64,000 nt of DNA from Mycolicibacterium fortuitum subsp. fortuitum (GCF_022179545.1 NZ_AP025518.1:248001-312000), one strand, 5' to 3'. Shown: positions 25,854-34,648, counted from the stretch's first letter. The notes: generated by a model from the letters alone, not told the origin. Translations and numbers: made by a program.

Positions 25854-27532
25854 GCACCGGTCGCGCGGAGCCGCACCACTTCCGGTTTCTGGCCGGTTTC
25901 CTTGCCGGGCGGCCGGTCGACATCGCTGTGGCCCGCGCGGACGAGTTCGCATACACAGACGGTCGCGTCGTCTTCGTTTCGGCGAACGCCGATCCGGACA
26001 GGCAGCGTCGCGAGGTGCTGATCCAGAGCGCGCTCCTCGGAGCCGGAAGCCTCGACAGTCGGTACGTCAAACGGCTACGGGCACGGCCCTCGCTCGCGCG
26101 CCGTTATCTGGGGCTCGAAGGGCGCAGGGTCCTGGCCGAACTCGCTCCCCGGATCGCCCTGGCGGCATCGGCCACCCCTGAGGCAGCGGCGCAGTCTGCC
26201 AGTTGCGAGGAGTCGTTGCGGATCGCTCTGGGCAGAACCAAACTCGACGCGCCGCCGGACTGGTTCGGGACGATCAAACCATCCAAACTGGTCCATGCCC
26301 ACGGTGAATCCGGTTCACCGGCAATCGATGCCGACTTCCGGATGAACGTCGAGTACACCGAGCCGTCCGGAACGGATGAGGACGATGACGACGGACCGGC
26401 AGAGAAGAGCCGGATTCTCAAGCTGTTCGATGCGCCCGTCGGGATGCAGGGACCGGCGAAGTTCCTGCGCACGCTGTTCGGCAGCTCCCGCTCCGCCGTT
26501 AGTGAGGGCGCCGGCGGTGAGCTCGGAGTGGCCTCGGTGCGACGGACCGCGCGCGCCGGGGCGAATGCGCGCCCGGTACCGACCACGATCCGCTTCACCG
26601 GCATCGACAAGCCCGGCGCGGCACTGACAGTCGGCGGCGCCCTGTACCCGGAATGGGATGTATTCGCCGACCGGTACCGGGACAACTGGTGCCGCGTCGT
26701 CGATTTTCCGATCAACACCCCGGCGGATGCCTCAACTGTTCGCGTGCCACGCGACGCGGTGCTGCGACGCAGGCTGGCACGAGTTGGCCTCGGGCCCACG
26801 TTGTTGCGCGCCCGCGCCGACGGCGAGGAGCTGGATACCGAAGCGATCGTCGACTTCTTCGTCGACGTACGTTCGGGTCATCTTCCGCCGGAGCACATTT
26901 ACGCCGAACGCCGGAACCTGGCCCGTAACCTCGGAGTTCTGATCCTGCTCGACGTGTCGGGCTCGGCCACCGATACCGGCGCAGAGGGACTGGCCGTGCA
27001 CGACCTTCAGTTGCGGGCCGCCGCGACCCTTGCGGCCACACTCGAAGAACTGGGCGACCGCGTAGCCGTTTACGGCTTTCGCTCCCAAGGCCGCCGGGCC
27101 GTGCAGCTACCCGCCGTCAAGACCTTCGAGCAACGCTTCGGCGCTGCTGCGCGGTCTCGGCTCGGCCAACTTCAGCCGTTCGGCTACACCCGGCTCGGCG
27201 CGGGGATCCGCGGTGCCGGTGGGATCCTGAAAAACCAGGCGGGAACACCACATCGGTTGTTGATCGTGCTCTCGGACGGTTACCCGTACGACGACGGCTA
27301 TGAAGGTCACTACGCCAGGGCCGACACCGCCAAGGCACTCGAGGAATTACGGGCCGACGGCGTGGCCTGCCTGTGCCTATCGATCGGCGCCGATGGCGAT
27401 GCCGACGCGCTCGATCGGGTCTTCGGCTCGGGCAGTCACGCCGGGGCTGCGACGTTGTCCGAGCTGAGCCCCAGGATGGATGAGTTGTTCTTGTCCGCGT
27501 TGGCGGAGCTGGCGGCTCCGAAGCCGCGGTAG
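25850..27532 (+). CDS. NorD-like VWA-domain protein
   Basis: Cytoplasmic partner of MoxR-type ATPases, 560 aa from GTG 25850. The C-terminal third is a von Willebrand A domain with an intact MIDAS DVSGS near residue 368 and the later LIVLSDGYPYDDGYEG. The N-terminal half is variable, with an acidic EDDDDGP patch near 180, as in NorD. It completes the AveC-like/NorQ-like/NorD-like operon. In known systems the ATPase/VWA pair remodels a metalloenzyme. The target here is unknown. Confidence 0.9.
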   Translation: MSTGRAEPHHFRFLAGFLAGRPVDIAVARADEFAYTDGRVVFVSANADPDRQRREVLIQSALLGAGSLDSRYVKRLRARPSLARRYLGLEGRRVLAELAPRIALAASATPEAAAQSASCEESLRIALGRTKLDAPPDWFGTIKPSKLVHAHGESGSPAIDADFRMNVEYTEPSGTDEDDDDGPAEKSRILKLFDAPVGMQGPAKFLRTLFGSSRSAVSEGAGGELGVASVRRTARAGANARPVPTTIRFTGIDKPGAALTVGGALYPEWDVFADRYRDNWCRVVDFPINTPADASTVRVPRDAVLRRRLARVGLGPTLLRARADGEELDTEAIVDFFVDVRSGHLPPEHIYAERRNLARNLGVLILLDVSGSATDTGAEGLAVHDLQLRAAATLAATLEELGDRVAVYGFRSQGRRAVQLPAVKTFEQRFGAAARSRLGQLQPFGYTRLGAGIRGAGGILKNQAGTPHRLLIVLSDGYPYDDGYEGHYARADTAKALEELRADGVACLCLSIGADGDADALDRVFGSGSHAGAATLSELSPRMDELFLSALAELAAPKPR

Positions 27533-27979
27533 TCAGCAGCGTCCCGGCCCGCAGGTGGTGTCGTCGCGGCCGGCCTTGCGTAACAGTGCTTTGAGCTGTC
27601 GTTGTTCGGTAGGCGTCAGGCGGTCCAGTACCCGCTGATCAGCGCCGTGGACGGCGTTCTCGGCGCGGGTGAGCAGGGTTCGGCCCGTCGCGGTGAGTTC
27701 GGCAGGCAGTGCCTTACCCGCGGCCGCGGTATCGGGGCGGTGCACCGCGCCGGCGGCTTCCAGCCGGTGCAGCAGCTGGTTGGTGGCCTGGGCGCTGACG
27801 TTGGTGATGCGGGCCAGTTCGGCGCTGGTGAGTCCGGGGTTCAGCGAGATGATCCGTAGACAGACAAACTCCGGCAGTCCGAGCCCGAGTGGGGTGAGTG
27901 CCGCCGCCACCTCGGGACGCAGCGCCGCGGCCACCCGGTGCAGCAGGTATCCCAGCGGCTCACTGTCGGTGGCAGTCAT
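27533..27979 (-). CDS. MarR-family transcriptional regulator
   Basis: Winged-helix regulator of 148 aa from ATG 27979 (two other in-frame starts lie up to 27994). LTSAELARITNVSAQATNQLLHRLEAAGAV is the HTH and LTATGR the wing end. The tail after residue 135 is Cys-containing (TTCGPGRC). Its stop abuts that of the NorD-like gene. It diverges from a Gly-rich winged-helix gene, with the perfect 8-3-8 palindrome at 28094-28112 between them. Confidence 0.9.
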   Translation of the reverse strand: MTATDSEPLGYLLHRVAAALRPEVAAALTPLGLGLPEFVCLRIISLNPGLTSAELARITNVSAQATNQLLHRLEAAGAVHRPDTAAAGKALPAELTATGRTLLTRAENAVHGADQRVLDRLTPTEQRQLKALLRKAGRDDTTCGPGRC

Positions 27980-28093
27980 AGCTGGCATCCTCACATGCGC
28001 GGCCGCCGTCGACCATCCCGTTGAGCCGCATCGTTTCGCCCACAGCTCAACCAGTTCTCAGCCAGATCTCATTGAATTGGCCCCGACTCGAGC

Positions 28094-28112
28094 GTATCAA
28101 GGAACTTGATAC
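28094..28112. promoter_or_regulatory. perfect 8-3-8 palindrome, probable MarR operator
   Basis: GTATCAAG-GAA-CTTGATAC lies in the divergent region between the MarR gene and the Gly-rich winged-helix gene, 57 bp before the latter's start. It shares TATCAAG with the oxygenase-cluster operator. Confidence 0.65.
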
Positions 28113-28168
28113 ACCTGTCGGGCCGCGCTCCTGTGGTCCGGTTGAAACCTGGAAAAAGGATGTGTGAC

Positions 28169-28768
28169 ATGGGTTTTGGAGGATTCTTCGGTGGCTTCGG
28201 TCCGGGCGGATTCGGCGGCGGTAACTGCAGTTCCCACGGGGAGGGCGGTTTCGGTCCGGGTGCGTTCGCTGGCGGCTTCGGGGGTGGTTTCGGTGGCCCC
28301 GGGTTCGGTAAGGGCTTCGCACTCAAGCGTGCCGCCGTCGGGACTGCGGCACTGTTGCTCGACGGGCCGGCCACGGCTGAACAGATCGTCGAGCGCACCA
28401 CCGAGGCGACGGGCGGCGCGTTCACGCCGCCGCAGGACATCGTCGACCTGGCCATCGCCGCCCTGGCCGGCCGCGGCGTGGTCACCGTCTCCGACGGCGT
28501 CGCCACGTTGACCGAATTCGGCACTCAGCTGCTGGCCTGGCGCGGTATCACCAGCGAGACCGCGCATGCGTTCCTGGGCAAGGCGGGAAAGTTCGCCGAC
28601 GTCATCAAGATCCGCACCGGCCTGCACGAGGTCGCGGGGTTGGCTCGCACCATCGCGTTCACCGGCACGGAGGAGCAGAAGGCCAAGCTCACCGAGGTAC
28701 GGACCAATCTGCTTTCGGCGATCACCGAGGCGAAGAAGGCTCTGCACGGGGTGCTCGCCGAAAGCTGA
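28169..28768 (+). CDS. Gly-rich winged-helix protein (PadR/MarR-like)
   Basis: A 199-aa protein. Residues 1 to about 50 are almost entirely Gly, Phe, Pro and Ala in short GGF repeats (low complexity, with one CSSH). A winged-helix-like region follows (TAEQIVERTTEATGGAF, then VVTVSDGVATLTEFGTQLL), then a helical tail. ATG 28169 lies 8 bp after AAAAGGA; an ATG at 28160 is also in frame. The layout recalls PadR-type regulators with Gly-rich N-termini, in which the repeats may bind nucleic acid or drive assembly. The MarR operator upstream suggests control by the neighbouring MarR. Confidence 0.75.
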   Translation: MGFGGFFGGFGPGGFGGGNCSSHGEGGFGPGAFAGGFGGGFGGPGFGKGFALKRAAVGTAALLLDGPATAEQIVERTTEATGGAFTPPQDIVDLAIAALAGRGVVTVSDGVATLTEFGTQLLAWRGITSETAHAFLGKAGKFADVIKIRTGLHEVAGLARTIAFTGTEEQKAKLTEVRTNLLSAITEAKKALHGVLAES

Positions 28769-28779
28769 GGGTTAACCGT

Positions 28780-28842
28780 CGCCGAGACTACGGTTTGTGG
28801 CCCGAAATCCGGTAAAACACATCAGAAACCGTAGTCTCGGCG
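28780..28842. terminator. 17-bp perfect inverted repeat, bidirectional terminator
   Basis: CGCCGAGACTACGGTTT (28780-28796) pairs perfectly with 28826-28842 across a 29-nt loop. It lies between converging genes. The stem ends in AAA/TTT, so it could work in both directions. Confidence 0.7.
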
Positions 28843-28851
28843 CCGAGGAAA

Positions 28852-30225
28852 TCAGCGCAGCACCGCGCCGGGATTGAGGATGCCGTGGGGGTCCAGGGCA
28901 TCCTTGATCCGGCGCGTCAGCGCCATCACGTCATCGCCGAGTTGTAGTGGCAGCCAATCTCTTTTGAGCCGACCGACACCGTGCTCGCCGGTGATGGTGC
29001 CGCCCATGGCGATCGCGAGCTCCATCACCCTCGCGAACGCCAGTCGAGCGCGTTCGCTCATATCGGGGTCCTCGGCGTCGAACACCACCACCGGGTGCGT
29101 GTTTCCGTCACCGGCGTGCGCGACGACGCAGATCAGCACGTCGCAATCCTCGGCGATCCGCTTGATCCCGGCCACCAGTTCCGGCAGGTCGGGTATCGGC
29201 ACCGTCACATCTTCGAGGTAGAACGTGCCCAGTTGCATCAAGGCCAGACCCACCAGGCGGCGGGCCGCGGTGAACGCGGCGCCCTCCTCGGGGTCGTCGG
29301 TGGCGTAAACCTCGGTGGCACCGGACTTCTCGCAGGCTTCGACGATGTGGGCGATTTCCTCGGTGGCGGCGCCCGGCGCATCGGACTGAACCAACAGCAT
29401 CGCCTCGGCCGACCGGTCCAGCCCCATGCGGCGGTAGTCCTCGACCGCGTTGATGGTGGCGTGGTCCATCAACTCCAACATGGCCGGGCGGACTCGGTCG
29501 GTGATGGCCACCACCGCGTCGGCGGCATCCTGTACCGAGCTGAACAGCGCAACGGCCGTCGAAGCCGGAGGTTGGGCGGGGATCAGCCGCAAGGTGAGCT
29601 CGGTGATGACGCCGAGGATGCCCTCTGAGCCGACGAACAACTTCGTCAAGGACAGGCCGGCAACGTCTTTCAATCGCGGACCACCCAGCCTCACCGCTGT
29701 GCCGTCGGCCAGCACTACTTCCATGCCGAGGACGTAATCGCTGGTGACGCCGTACTTCACGCAGCACAACCCGCCGGCGTTGGTCGCTGCGTTCCCGCCG
29801 ATCGAGGAGATCTCGACGGAGCCGGGGTCGGGCGGGTACCACAGGCCGTACTCGGCTGCTGCCTTCTTCACCTCGGAGTTCAGCAGGCCGGGTTGGACCA
29901 CTGCGGTTCTGCTTGCGGTGTCGATGCGGATGTCGCGCATCCGTTCGGTGCTGAGGATGATGCCGCCGTCGACGCCGTTGGCACCGCCGGCCAGCCCGGA
30001 TCCCGCGCCTCGGGGCACGACGGGCACCTGGTGGGCACTGGCCCACCGCAGCACGGTCTGGACGTCCTCGGTGCTGCCGACCCGCACCACGGCGCGTGCT
30101 CGTCCGGCCTCCGGGTCGAGCGCGGCGTCACGGCGGTAGCCCTCGATCACGGCGGGATCGGTGATTACCGCGTGGTCGGGCAGCTCGGCAGCCAGCCTGG
30201 CGATCTCGGCGTCCGGTGCGGACAT
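28852..30225 (-). CDS. FAD-linked oxidase, GlcD/D-lactate dehydrogenase type
   Basis: Flavoprotein of 457 aa in the vanillyl-alcohol-oxidase/GlcD superfamily, which oxidises D-2-hydroxy acids such as glycolate, D-lactate or D-2-hydroxyglutarate. The FAD-binding PCMH domain shows VPRGAGSGLAGGANG (about 71-85) and IGGNAATNAGG near 141-151. The C-terminal domain has VVAHAGDGNTHP and GEHGVGRLKRDW, the usual substrate/metal-binding motifs. Full length for the family. It has no partner subunits nearby and reaches within 2 bp of the upstream hydrolase gene, so it is probably cotranscribed with the lipO-fadD12 operon. Confidence 0.93.
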   Translation of the reverse strand: MSAPDAEIARLAAELPDHAVITDPAVIEGYRRDAALDPEAGRARAVVRVGSTEDVQTVLRWASAHQVPVVPRGAGSGLAGGANGVDGGIILSTERMRDIRIDTASRTAVVQPGLLNSEVKKAAAEYGLWYPPDPGSVEISSIGGNAATNAGGLCCVKYGVTSDYVLGMEVVLADGTAVRLGGPRLKDVAGLSLTKLFVGSEGILGVITELTLRLIPAQPPASTAVALFSSVQDAADAVVAITDRVRPAMLELMDHATINAVEDYRRMGLDRSAEAMLLVQSDAPGAATEEIAHIVEACEKSGATEVYATDDPEEGAAFTAARRLVGLALMQLGTFYLEDVTVPIPDLPELVAGIKRIAEDCDVLICVVAHAGDGNTHPVVVFDAEDPDMSERARLAFARVMELAIAMGGTITGEHGVGRLKRDWLPLQLGDDVMALTRRIKDALDPHGILNPGAVLR

Positions 30226-30227
30226 CT

Positions 30228-31481
30228 TCAGGAGCTTAGTGACTCTGCAGCGCTATCCGCGGTGAGTTGGGCCCTGGCCCGAGCCCAGGTGAGAAACTCC
30301 GCGACGGCGTCGGCGGTGTAGTGCCCGCGCGGTGAGCCGAAGATGTCGAATGCGTGCTGTGCATGCGGGATCTCGGCGTAGACCACCGGTGACTTCGAGA
30401 CCCTGCGCAGCGCGGCGACGAAATCGCGGCCCTCCACCACCGGGATGAGTGAGTCGTTGGTGCCGTGCAGGACGAAGAACGGCGGCGCGTCGGGGTGTAC
30501 CAGGGTGATCGGGGACGCGTCCCGGTACACCTGGTCGTTGGTGGACAGCGGCAACTTGACGATCAGCCGCTCCAGAATCTCCATGAACTCTTCACGGCCG
30601 GGACCTGTGGTGCTGAACCAGTCGTAACGTCCGTAGATCGGAACCGCGGCCGCCACCGAGGTGTCGGCGTCCTCGAAACCCGGCTGCCACTTGGGGTCGT
30701 TGGGTGTCAACGCGGCCAACGCGGTCAGATGACCACCCGCGGAGCCGCCGGTGATGCACACCGCGTCCGGGTCGCCGCCGTATTCGGCGATGTTGGCCTT
30801 AACCCAGGCCAGCGCCCGCTTCACGTCGATGATGTGGTTGGGCCACGGGTGGCGCGGGCTGATCCGGTAGCCGATCGACACACAGATCCAGCCTTGCTCG
30901 GCCAGATGGCTCATCAGCGGGTACGACTGCGGCCGGCGCATGCCGATCATCCACGCGCCGCCCGGAACCTGGAGCAGCACCGGTGCTTTGCCGTCGCGCG
31001 GCAGGTCCGGGCGCATCCAGATATCGGCCAGGTTGGCCCGGTGCGGGCCGTAGTGGATGGTCTTGCGCGCGTAACGGCGCCGGCTCATCGCGGTGGTGTA
31101 CACCTCGCCCCGACGCAGGGGGCGCACCGTGGTGGGGTACTCGTCGGCCAGTGCCTCGTGCACCGGGTTCTCGAAGTAGGGCCGCGATTGCACACCGCGC
31201 CGGTGCACGAGCACCAGTAACGCCCAGGAAATGACCTTGAACAGCAACGAGATCCGGCCGCCCGCCGAGCGGTAGTCGCCTCGAATACCGCGGCGCAGCG
31301 CATCGAGGGCCGACACCGTGATCACCAGCGGGGCGTTCTCCGAGGTCGGCCAGCCGAACGCGAAGGACTGGACGGTGGTGTAACCCCTGCGTCCGAGCGG
31401 TTTCACCGCGTTGGCAGCGTTGAGCAACTCGGCGGCGGCAAGGAGTAGCCGCCTTCTTGGTCGAGGACGGCGGTCAGCCAT
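30228..31481 (-). CDS. alpha/beta hydrolase, LipO-like esterase
   Basis: Esterase/lipase of 417 aa related to LipC and LipO. The nucleophile Ser sits in TGGSAGGHL, Asp in HGTNDSLIP and His in HAQHAFD; VPGGAWMIG forms the oxyanion hole. A hydrophobic stretch near residues 78-95 (LLFKVISWALLVLV) may be a membrane anchor. The first eight bases overlap the fadD12-like gene. The order acyltransferase, FadD12, LipO matches my recollection of M. tuberculosis Rv1428c-Rv1427c-Rv1426c. Role: ester hydrolysis releasing an acid for CoA activation by the neighbour. Confidence 0.9.
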   Translation of the reverse strand: MADRRPRPRRRLLLAAAELLNAANAVKPLGRRGYTTVQSFAFGWPTSENAPLVITVSALDALRRGIRGDYRSAGGRISLLFKVISWALLVLVHRRGVQSRPYFENPVHEALADEYPTTVRPLRRGEVYTTAMSRRRYARKTIHYGPHRANLADIWMRPDLPRDGKAPVLLQVPGGAWMIGMRRPQSYPLMSHLAEQGWICVSIGYRISPRHPWPNHIIDVKRALAWVKANIAEYGGDPDAVCITGGSAGGHLTALAALTPNDPKWQPGFEDADTSVAAAVPIYGRYDWFSTTGPGREEFMEILERLIVKLPLSTNDQVYRDASPITLVHPDAPPFFVLHGTNDSLIPVVEGRDFVAALRRVSKSPVVYAEIPHAQHAFDIFGSPRGHYTADAVAEFLTWARARAQLTADSAAESLSS

Positions 31482-33111
31482 TCACCATCTCCTGCAGTTG
31501 ACGGCGGTCGATCTTGCCGGTGCTGTTGCGCGGCAACTCGTCGAGCACGGTGATCTCCCGCGGCACTTTGTAATTGGCGAGATTCTCCCGAACATACGCC
31601 TTCAGGTCGTCGGGCGTGGCAGCGCCCGATACCCTGACGAACGCCACGAGGCGTTGCCCGTACTGCTCGTCGTCGACACCGATGACGGCGGCCTCCGCGA
31701 CATCGGGATGCCCGGCCAGCACTTTCTCCACCTCGATCGGATAGACGTTCTCACCGCCGGAGACGATCATCTCGTCGTCGCGGCCCACCACGAACAGGCG
31801 GCCTGCCTCGTCGAGGTAACCGACGTCACCCGAGGACATGAAGCCCTCGTGGAAATCTTTCGTGGTGCCGGAGGTGTAGCCGTCGAACTGGGTGGAGTTG
31901 CGGACGTAGATGGTGCCCACCTCGCCGGTGGGGACTTGTCGGAAGTCCGCATCGAGGATGCGGATCTCGGTACCCTCGGCCGGTTTACCCGCGGTATCGG
32001 GTGCGGCGCGCAGATCGGCAGGCGTCGCGGTGGCGATCATGCCGGCCTCGGTGGCGTTGTAGTTGTTGTAGATGATGTCGCCGAACCGGTCCATGAAGGA
32101 GATGACGACGTCGGGACGCATCCGAGAGCCGGACGCCGCGGCGAACCGCAGGGTGCGGCCGTCGTAGCGATTCAGGACGTTCTCGGGCAGGTCCATGATC
32201 CGGTCGAACATCACCGGCACCACGCACAACCCCTTGGCCCGATGCCTGTCGACGAGCTCGAGCGTGGCCTCGGGATCGAACTTGCGCCGGGTGACGATCG
32301 TGCAGGCCATCGACGCCGCGAAGGCGAGCTGGGAGAAGCCCCAGGCGTGAAACATCGGCGCCACGATCACGACCCGCTCTTCGGTGTGCCAGGGGGTCCG
32401 ATCGAGGATGGCCTTGAGCACCTCGGGGCCGCCGCCGGAATGCTTGGCGCCCTTGGGAGTTCCGGTGGTGCCCGAGGTCAGCAGGATCACCTTGCTTTTC
32501 GCGCTCGAGCGGCGCGGCTCCATCCCGCGGTGCTGCTCGACGAGCTTCGCGACGGTGAGGTCGTGGGCGTGGGTGTCGGTCCATGCCACGATCCGCGCGG
32601 CGCCGGGCCGGTCGGCGAGGGCCAAGGCGGCGGTGTCGGTGAATTCCTCGTCATAGATGACCGCGTCCACGGACTCGCGGTTGACCACCTCGGCCATCGC
32701 CGGTGCCGCGAACGATGTGTTGAGCAGCAGTACGTCGGCCCCGATTCGGTTGGCTGCGATCAGCGAGAGCACGAACCCGCGGTGATTGCGGGCCATGATG
32801 CCGACCACTTTCGGCTCACCGCCCGGCAGCGCCTGCAGTCCGGTGGCCAGGGCATCGGCCTGCTGGTCGACCTGCTGCCAGGTCAGCGTCCCGAGTTCGT
32901 CGACCAGGCCCGGCCGGTTCGGGCACCGCTGCGCCGAGGCCGCGAAACCCGAAGTGACGCTCATGTTCTCGCGGGCCATGGCCGAGGCGATGCGCAGGTA
33001 TTTGTCCGGGCGCATCGCTGTGATGATTCCGGCTCGGCGCATGGTGGCCACCAGGCCTGCTGCGTCGGTGACTCGGTCCAGCGGTCCCGTCAACAGATCG
33101 AGCGGATTCAC
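31474..33111 (-). CDS. fadD12: fatty-acyl-CoA synthetase / AMP-dependent ligase (FadD12-like)
   Basis: Acyl-adenylate-forming enzyme of 545 aa that activates a carboxylic acid to acyl-CoA or acyl-AMP. The P-loop LLTSGTTGTPKGAK, the YNNYNATEAG motif, SGDVGYLDEAGRL (Asp) and the catalytic Lys in STGKIDRR are all present. It lies 6 bp after an acyltransferase and overlaps the LipO-like gene, the order recalled for M. tuberculosis fadD12 (symbol by synteny, moderate certainty). A KstR-type box precedes the operon, suggesting induction during steroid catabolism. Confidence 0.9.
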   Translation of the reverse strand: MNPLDLLTGPLDRVTDAAGLVATMRRAGIITAMRPDKYLRIASAMARENMSVTSGFAASAQRCPNRPGLVDELGTLTWQQVDQQADALATGLQALPGGEPKVVGIMARNHRGFVLSLIAANRIGADVLLLNTSFAAPAMAEVVNRESVDAVIYDEEFTDTAALALADRPGAARIVAWTDTHAHDLTVAKLVEQHRGMEPRRSSAKSKVILLTSGTTGTPKGAKHSGGGPEVLKAILDRTPWHTEERVVIVAPMFHAWGFSQLAFAASMACTIVTRRKFDPEATLELVDRHRAKGLCVVPVMFDRIMDLPENVLNRYDGRTLRFAAASGSRMRPDVVISFMDRFGDIIYNNYNATEAGMIATATPADLRAAPDTAGKPAEGTEIRILDADFRQVPTGEVGTIYVRNSTQFDGYTSGTTKDFHEGFMSSGDVGYLDEAGRLFVVGRDDEMIVSGGENVYPIEVEKVLAGHPDVAEAAVIGVDDEQYGQRLVAFVRVSGAATPDDLKAYVRENLANYKVPREITVLDELPRNSTGKIDRRQLQEMVNG

Positions 33112-33117
33112 CGGTGC

Positions 33118-33927
33118 TCAGCCGATCACCGGGAAGCGGCGCTCTTCGGCCAGCTCATCCAGCGCGCGCTGCATGACCCGGCGGACGTGCGCGTCGACCT
33201 CGTCGATGTCGGGGTTCTCGCCGAATTCGGCTTCGATGTCGATCGGCGGCAGTGTCTTCATGACGATCTTGGACGGCAGCGGCACATTGAGCGGCAGGAC
33301 CGCGGACAGGCCGAATGGGAAGCCGAACGACACAGGCACGATCTTGGTGCGGGCCATCCGTGCGATCGGGCCGAGTGCCTTGGCGATCTCGGTGCCGCGG
33401 GACAGGAACAGTTGGGTCTCCTGCCCGCCGATCCCGACCATGGGCACGATCGGCACTCCGGCGTTGATCGCGGCCTTGATGTAACCGGTGCGACCGGCGA
33501 AGTCGATCTTGTTCGCCGAAAGGGTCGGTCGGTACACGTCGTAGTCGCCGCCGGGGAACACCACGACGACGCCGCCCGAGCGCAGCGCCTCGTCAGCGTT
33601 CTCGTGGTTGGCCCGGATGAATCCGGTCTTCTTGAAGAAGGCGGCGGTCGGACCGGTCATCAGCATGTCGTGGCTCAAGGTGTACACCGGGCGCTCATAC
33701 CCGAACTTCTCGTAGAAGCCCGTCGCGAACACCGGCACATCCAGGGCGAACAGACCGCCGGAATGGTTGGAGACCACCAGGGCGCCGCCGTTGGGGAAGT
33801 TGTCCAGCCCGCGCACCTCGGCGCGGTGGTAGCCCTTGATCAGTGGCCGCAGAAAGCCCATGACCTTCTCGGTCAGGCCCGGATCCCATTTGGTGATTTC
33901 GGACGGGTCGATGTCGGTCGCGGCCAC
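33118..33927 (-). CDS. lysophospholipid acyltransferase-like (PlsC-related) protein
   Basis: Acyltransferase of 269 aa, probably membrane associated, in the LPLAT superfamily. The usual NHx4D box appears as VVSNHSGGLFALD (longer spacing to Asp) and the FPEG motif as FPGGDYDVY, so it belongs to a variant subgroup seen in actinobacteria. First gene of the operon with fadD12 and the LipO-like gene. The acyl donor is probably the acyl-CoA made by FadD12. The KstR-type box at 33947-33960 lies 20 bp upstream of its start. Confidence 0.85.
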   Translation of the reverse strand: MAATDIDPSEITKWDPGLTEKVMGFLRPLIKGYHRAEVRGLDNFPNGGALVVSNHSGGLFALDVPVFATGFYEKFGYERPVYTLSHDMLMTGPTAAFFKKTGFIRANHENADEALRSGGVVVVFPGGDYDVYRPTLSANKIDFAGRTGYIKAAINAGVPIVPMVGIGGQETQLFLSRGTEIAKALGPIARMARTKIVPVSFGFPFGLSAVLPLNVPLPSKIVMKTLPPIDIEAEFGENPDIDEVDAHVRRVMQRALDELAEERRFPVIG

Positions 33928-33946
33928 AGGGTCCCCCTATGTGGAT

Positions 33947-33960
33947 TGGAACGTGTTCTA
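33947..33960. promoter_or_regulatory. KstR-type operator
   Basis: TGGAACGTGTTCTA fits the published KstR consensus TnnAACnnGTTnnA at all eight fixed positions on either strand. It lies 20 bp upstream of the acyltransferase start, where a repressor would block the promoter. KstR controls cholesterol catabolism in mycobacteria; its gene is not in this window. Confidence 0.65.
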
Positions 33961-34075
33961 GTTTTGCTAGTGTACCCAGGTGGAGGTGGAAAAACCCATT
34001 CGCTGCGTAGGTTCGTCTGCCTACCGATGAGTAGCTGCGGTCAATCCTCTCAAAACCACAGGTCGCGTAGCGTCG

Positions 34076-34648
34076 CTATGAGTTCAGCTCGCTGACCTCC
34101 TCGCCGACGTTGCGCCGGGCCTGCTCCTCCCAGCGCTCCCGGCCCACCTCGGTGTGGAAGATCGGCCCGTCGAGCAACGCCGCGAGTACCCGCGCCCGTG
34201 CCGGCCGGAACACGTCGTCGGGCACCGACACGTACTCCTCGCGGACGGCATCGGCGTACTGCCGGTAGCGCAGCGCCGGCGCCCCGAGCACCGACAGGTC
34301 GGCGTCGCTGAGCACCGCGGCGTTGACGTCGTCGGCGGCGACCTTGTGCGACTTGGTGGCCAGCACCAGGCGAGCGACTTCGTCGCGGTCCGTAGACTCG
34401 GCCAACAGTTGGCGGGCCAACGCGGCGGAGCGGTCTTCATTGTCGTCGCGGCCGATCTCGTAGACGGCGTCGTGGAACCACGCCGCGAGTTCGACGGCTT
34501 CCCGGTCGAATTGCAGTCCGCCGTCGGCGAGGATGCCGATCGCATCGAGCACCTCACGTAGGTGCGCGACGTTGTGGTGCTTGCGGTGGGGTTCGGACCA
34601 GCGGGCCAGCAGGTCTTCCCGCAATCGCTCGGTGAGATGTGCAGCCAT
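34076..34648 (-). CDS. HD-domain metal-dependent phosphohydrolase
   Basis: HD-superfamily protein of 190 aa from ATG 34648. The metal site shows HHN (24-26) and the His59-Asp60 pair in AAWFHDAVYE, followed by DDNEDRSA, as in small predicted (p)ppGpp/nucleotide hydrolases. An in-frame start at 34696 would add an unlikely extension. It diverges from the arylamine N-acetyltransferase gene across 59 bp. The substrate is not determined. Confidence 0.88.
   Translation of the reverse strand: MAAHLTERLREDLLARWSEPHRKHHNVAHLREVLDAIGILADGGLQFDREAVELAAWFHDAVYEIGRDDNEDRSAALARQLLAESTDRDEVARLVLATKSHKVAADDVNAAVLSDADLSVLGAPALRYRQYADAVREEYVSVPDDVFRPARARVLAALLDGPIFHTEVGRERWEEQARRNVGEEVSELNS

Noticed and set aside
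27107..27338. Short minus-strand frames within the NorD-like gene
   Set aside because: They are antisense shadows of the VWA domain with no start signals.
31411..34095. Very long open frame (894 codons) on the plus strand
   Set aside because: It lies antisense to the LipO-like, FadD12-like and acyltransferase genes. Its product is His/Gly/Arg/Asp-rich without domains, a by-product of high GC.
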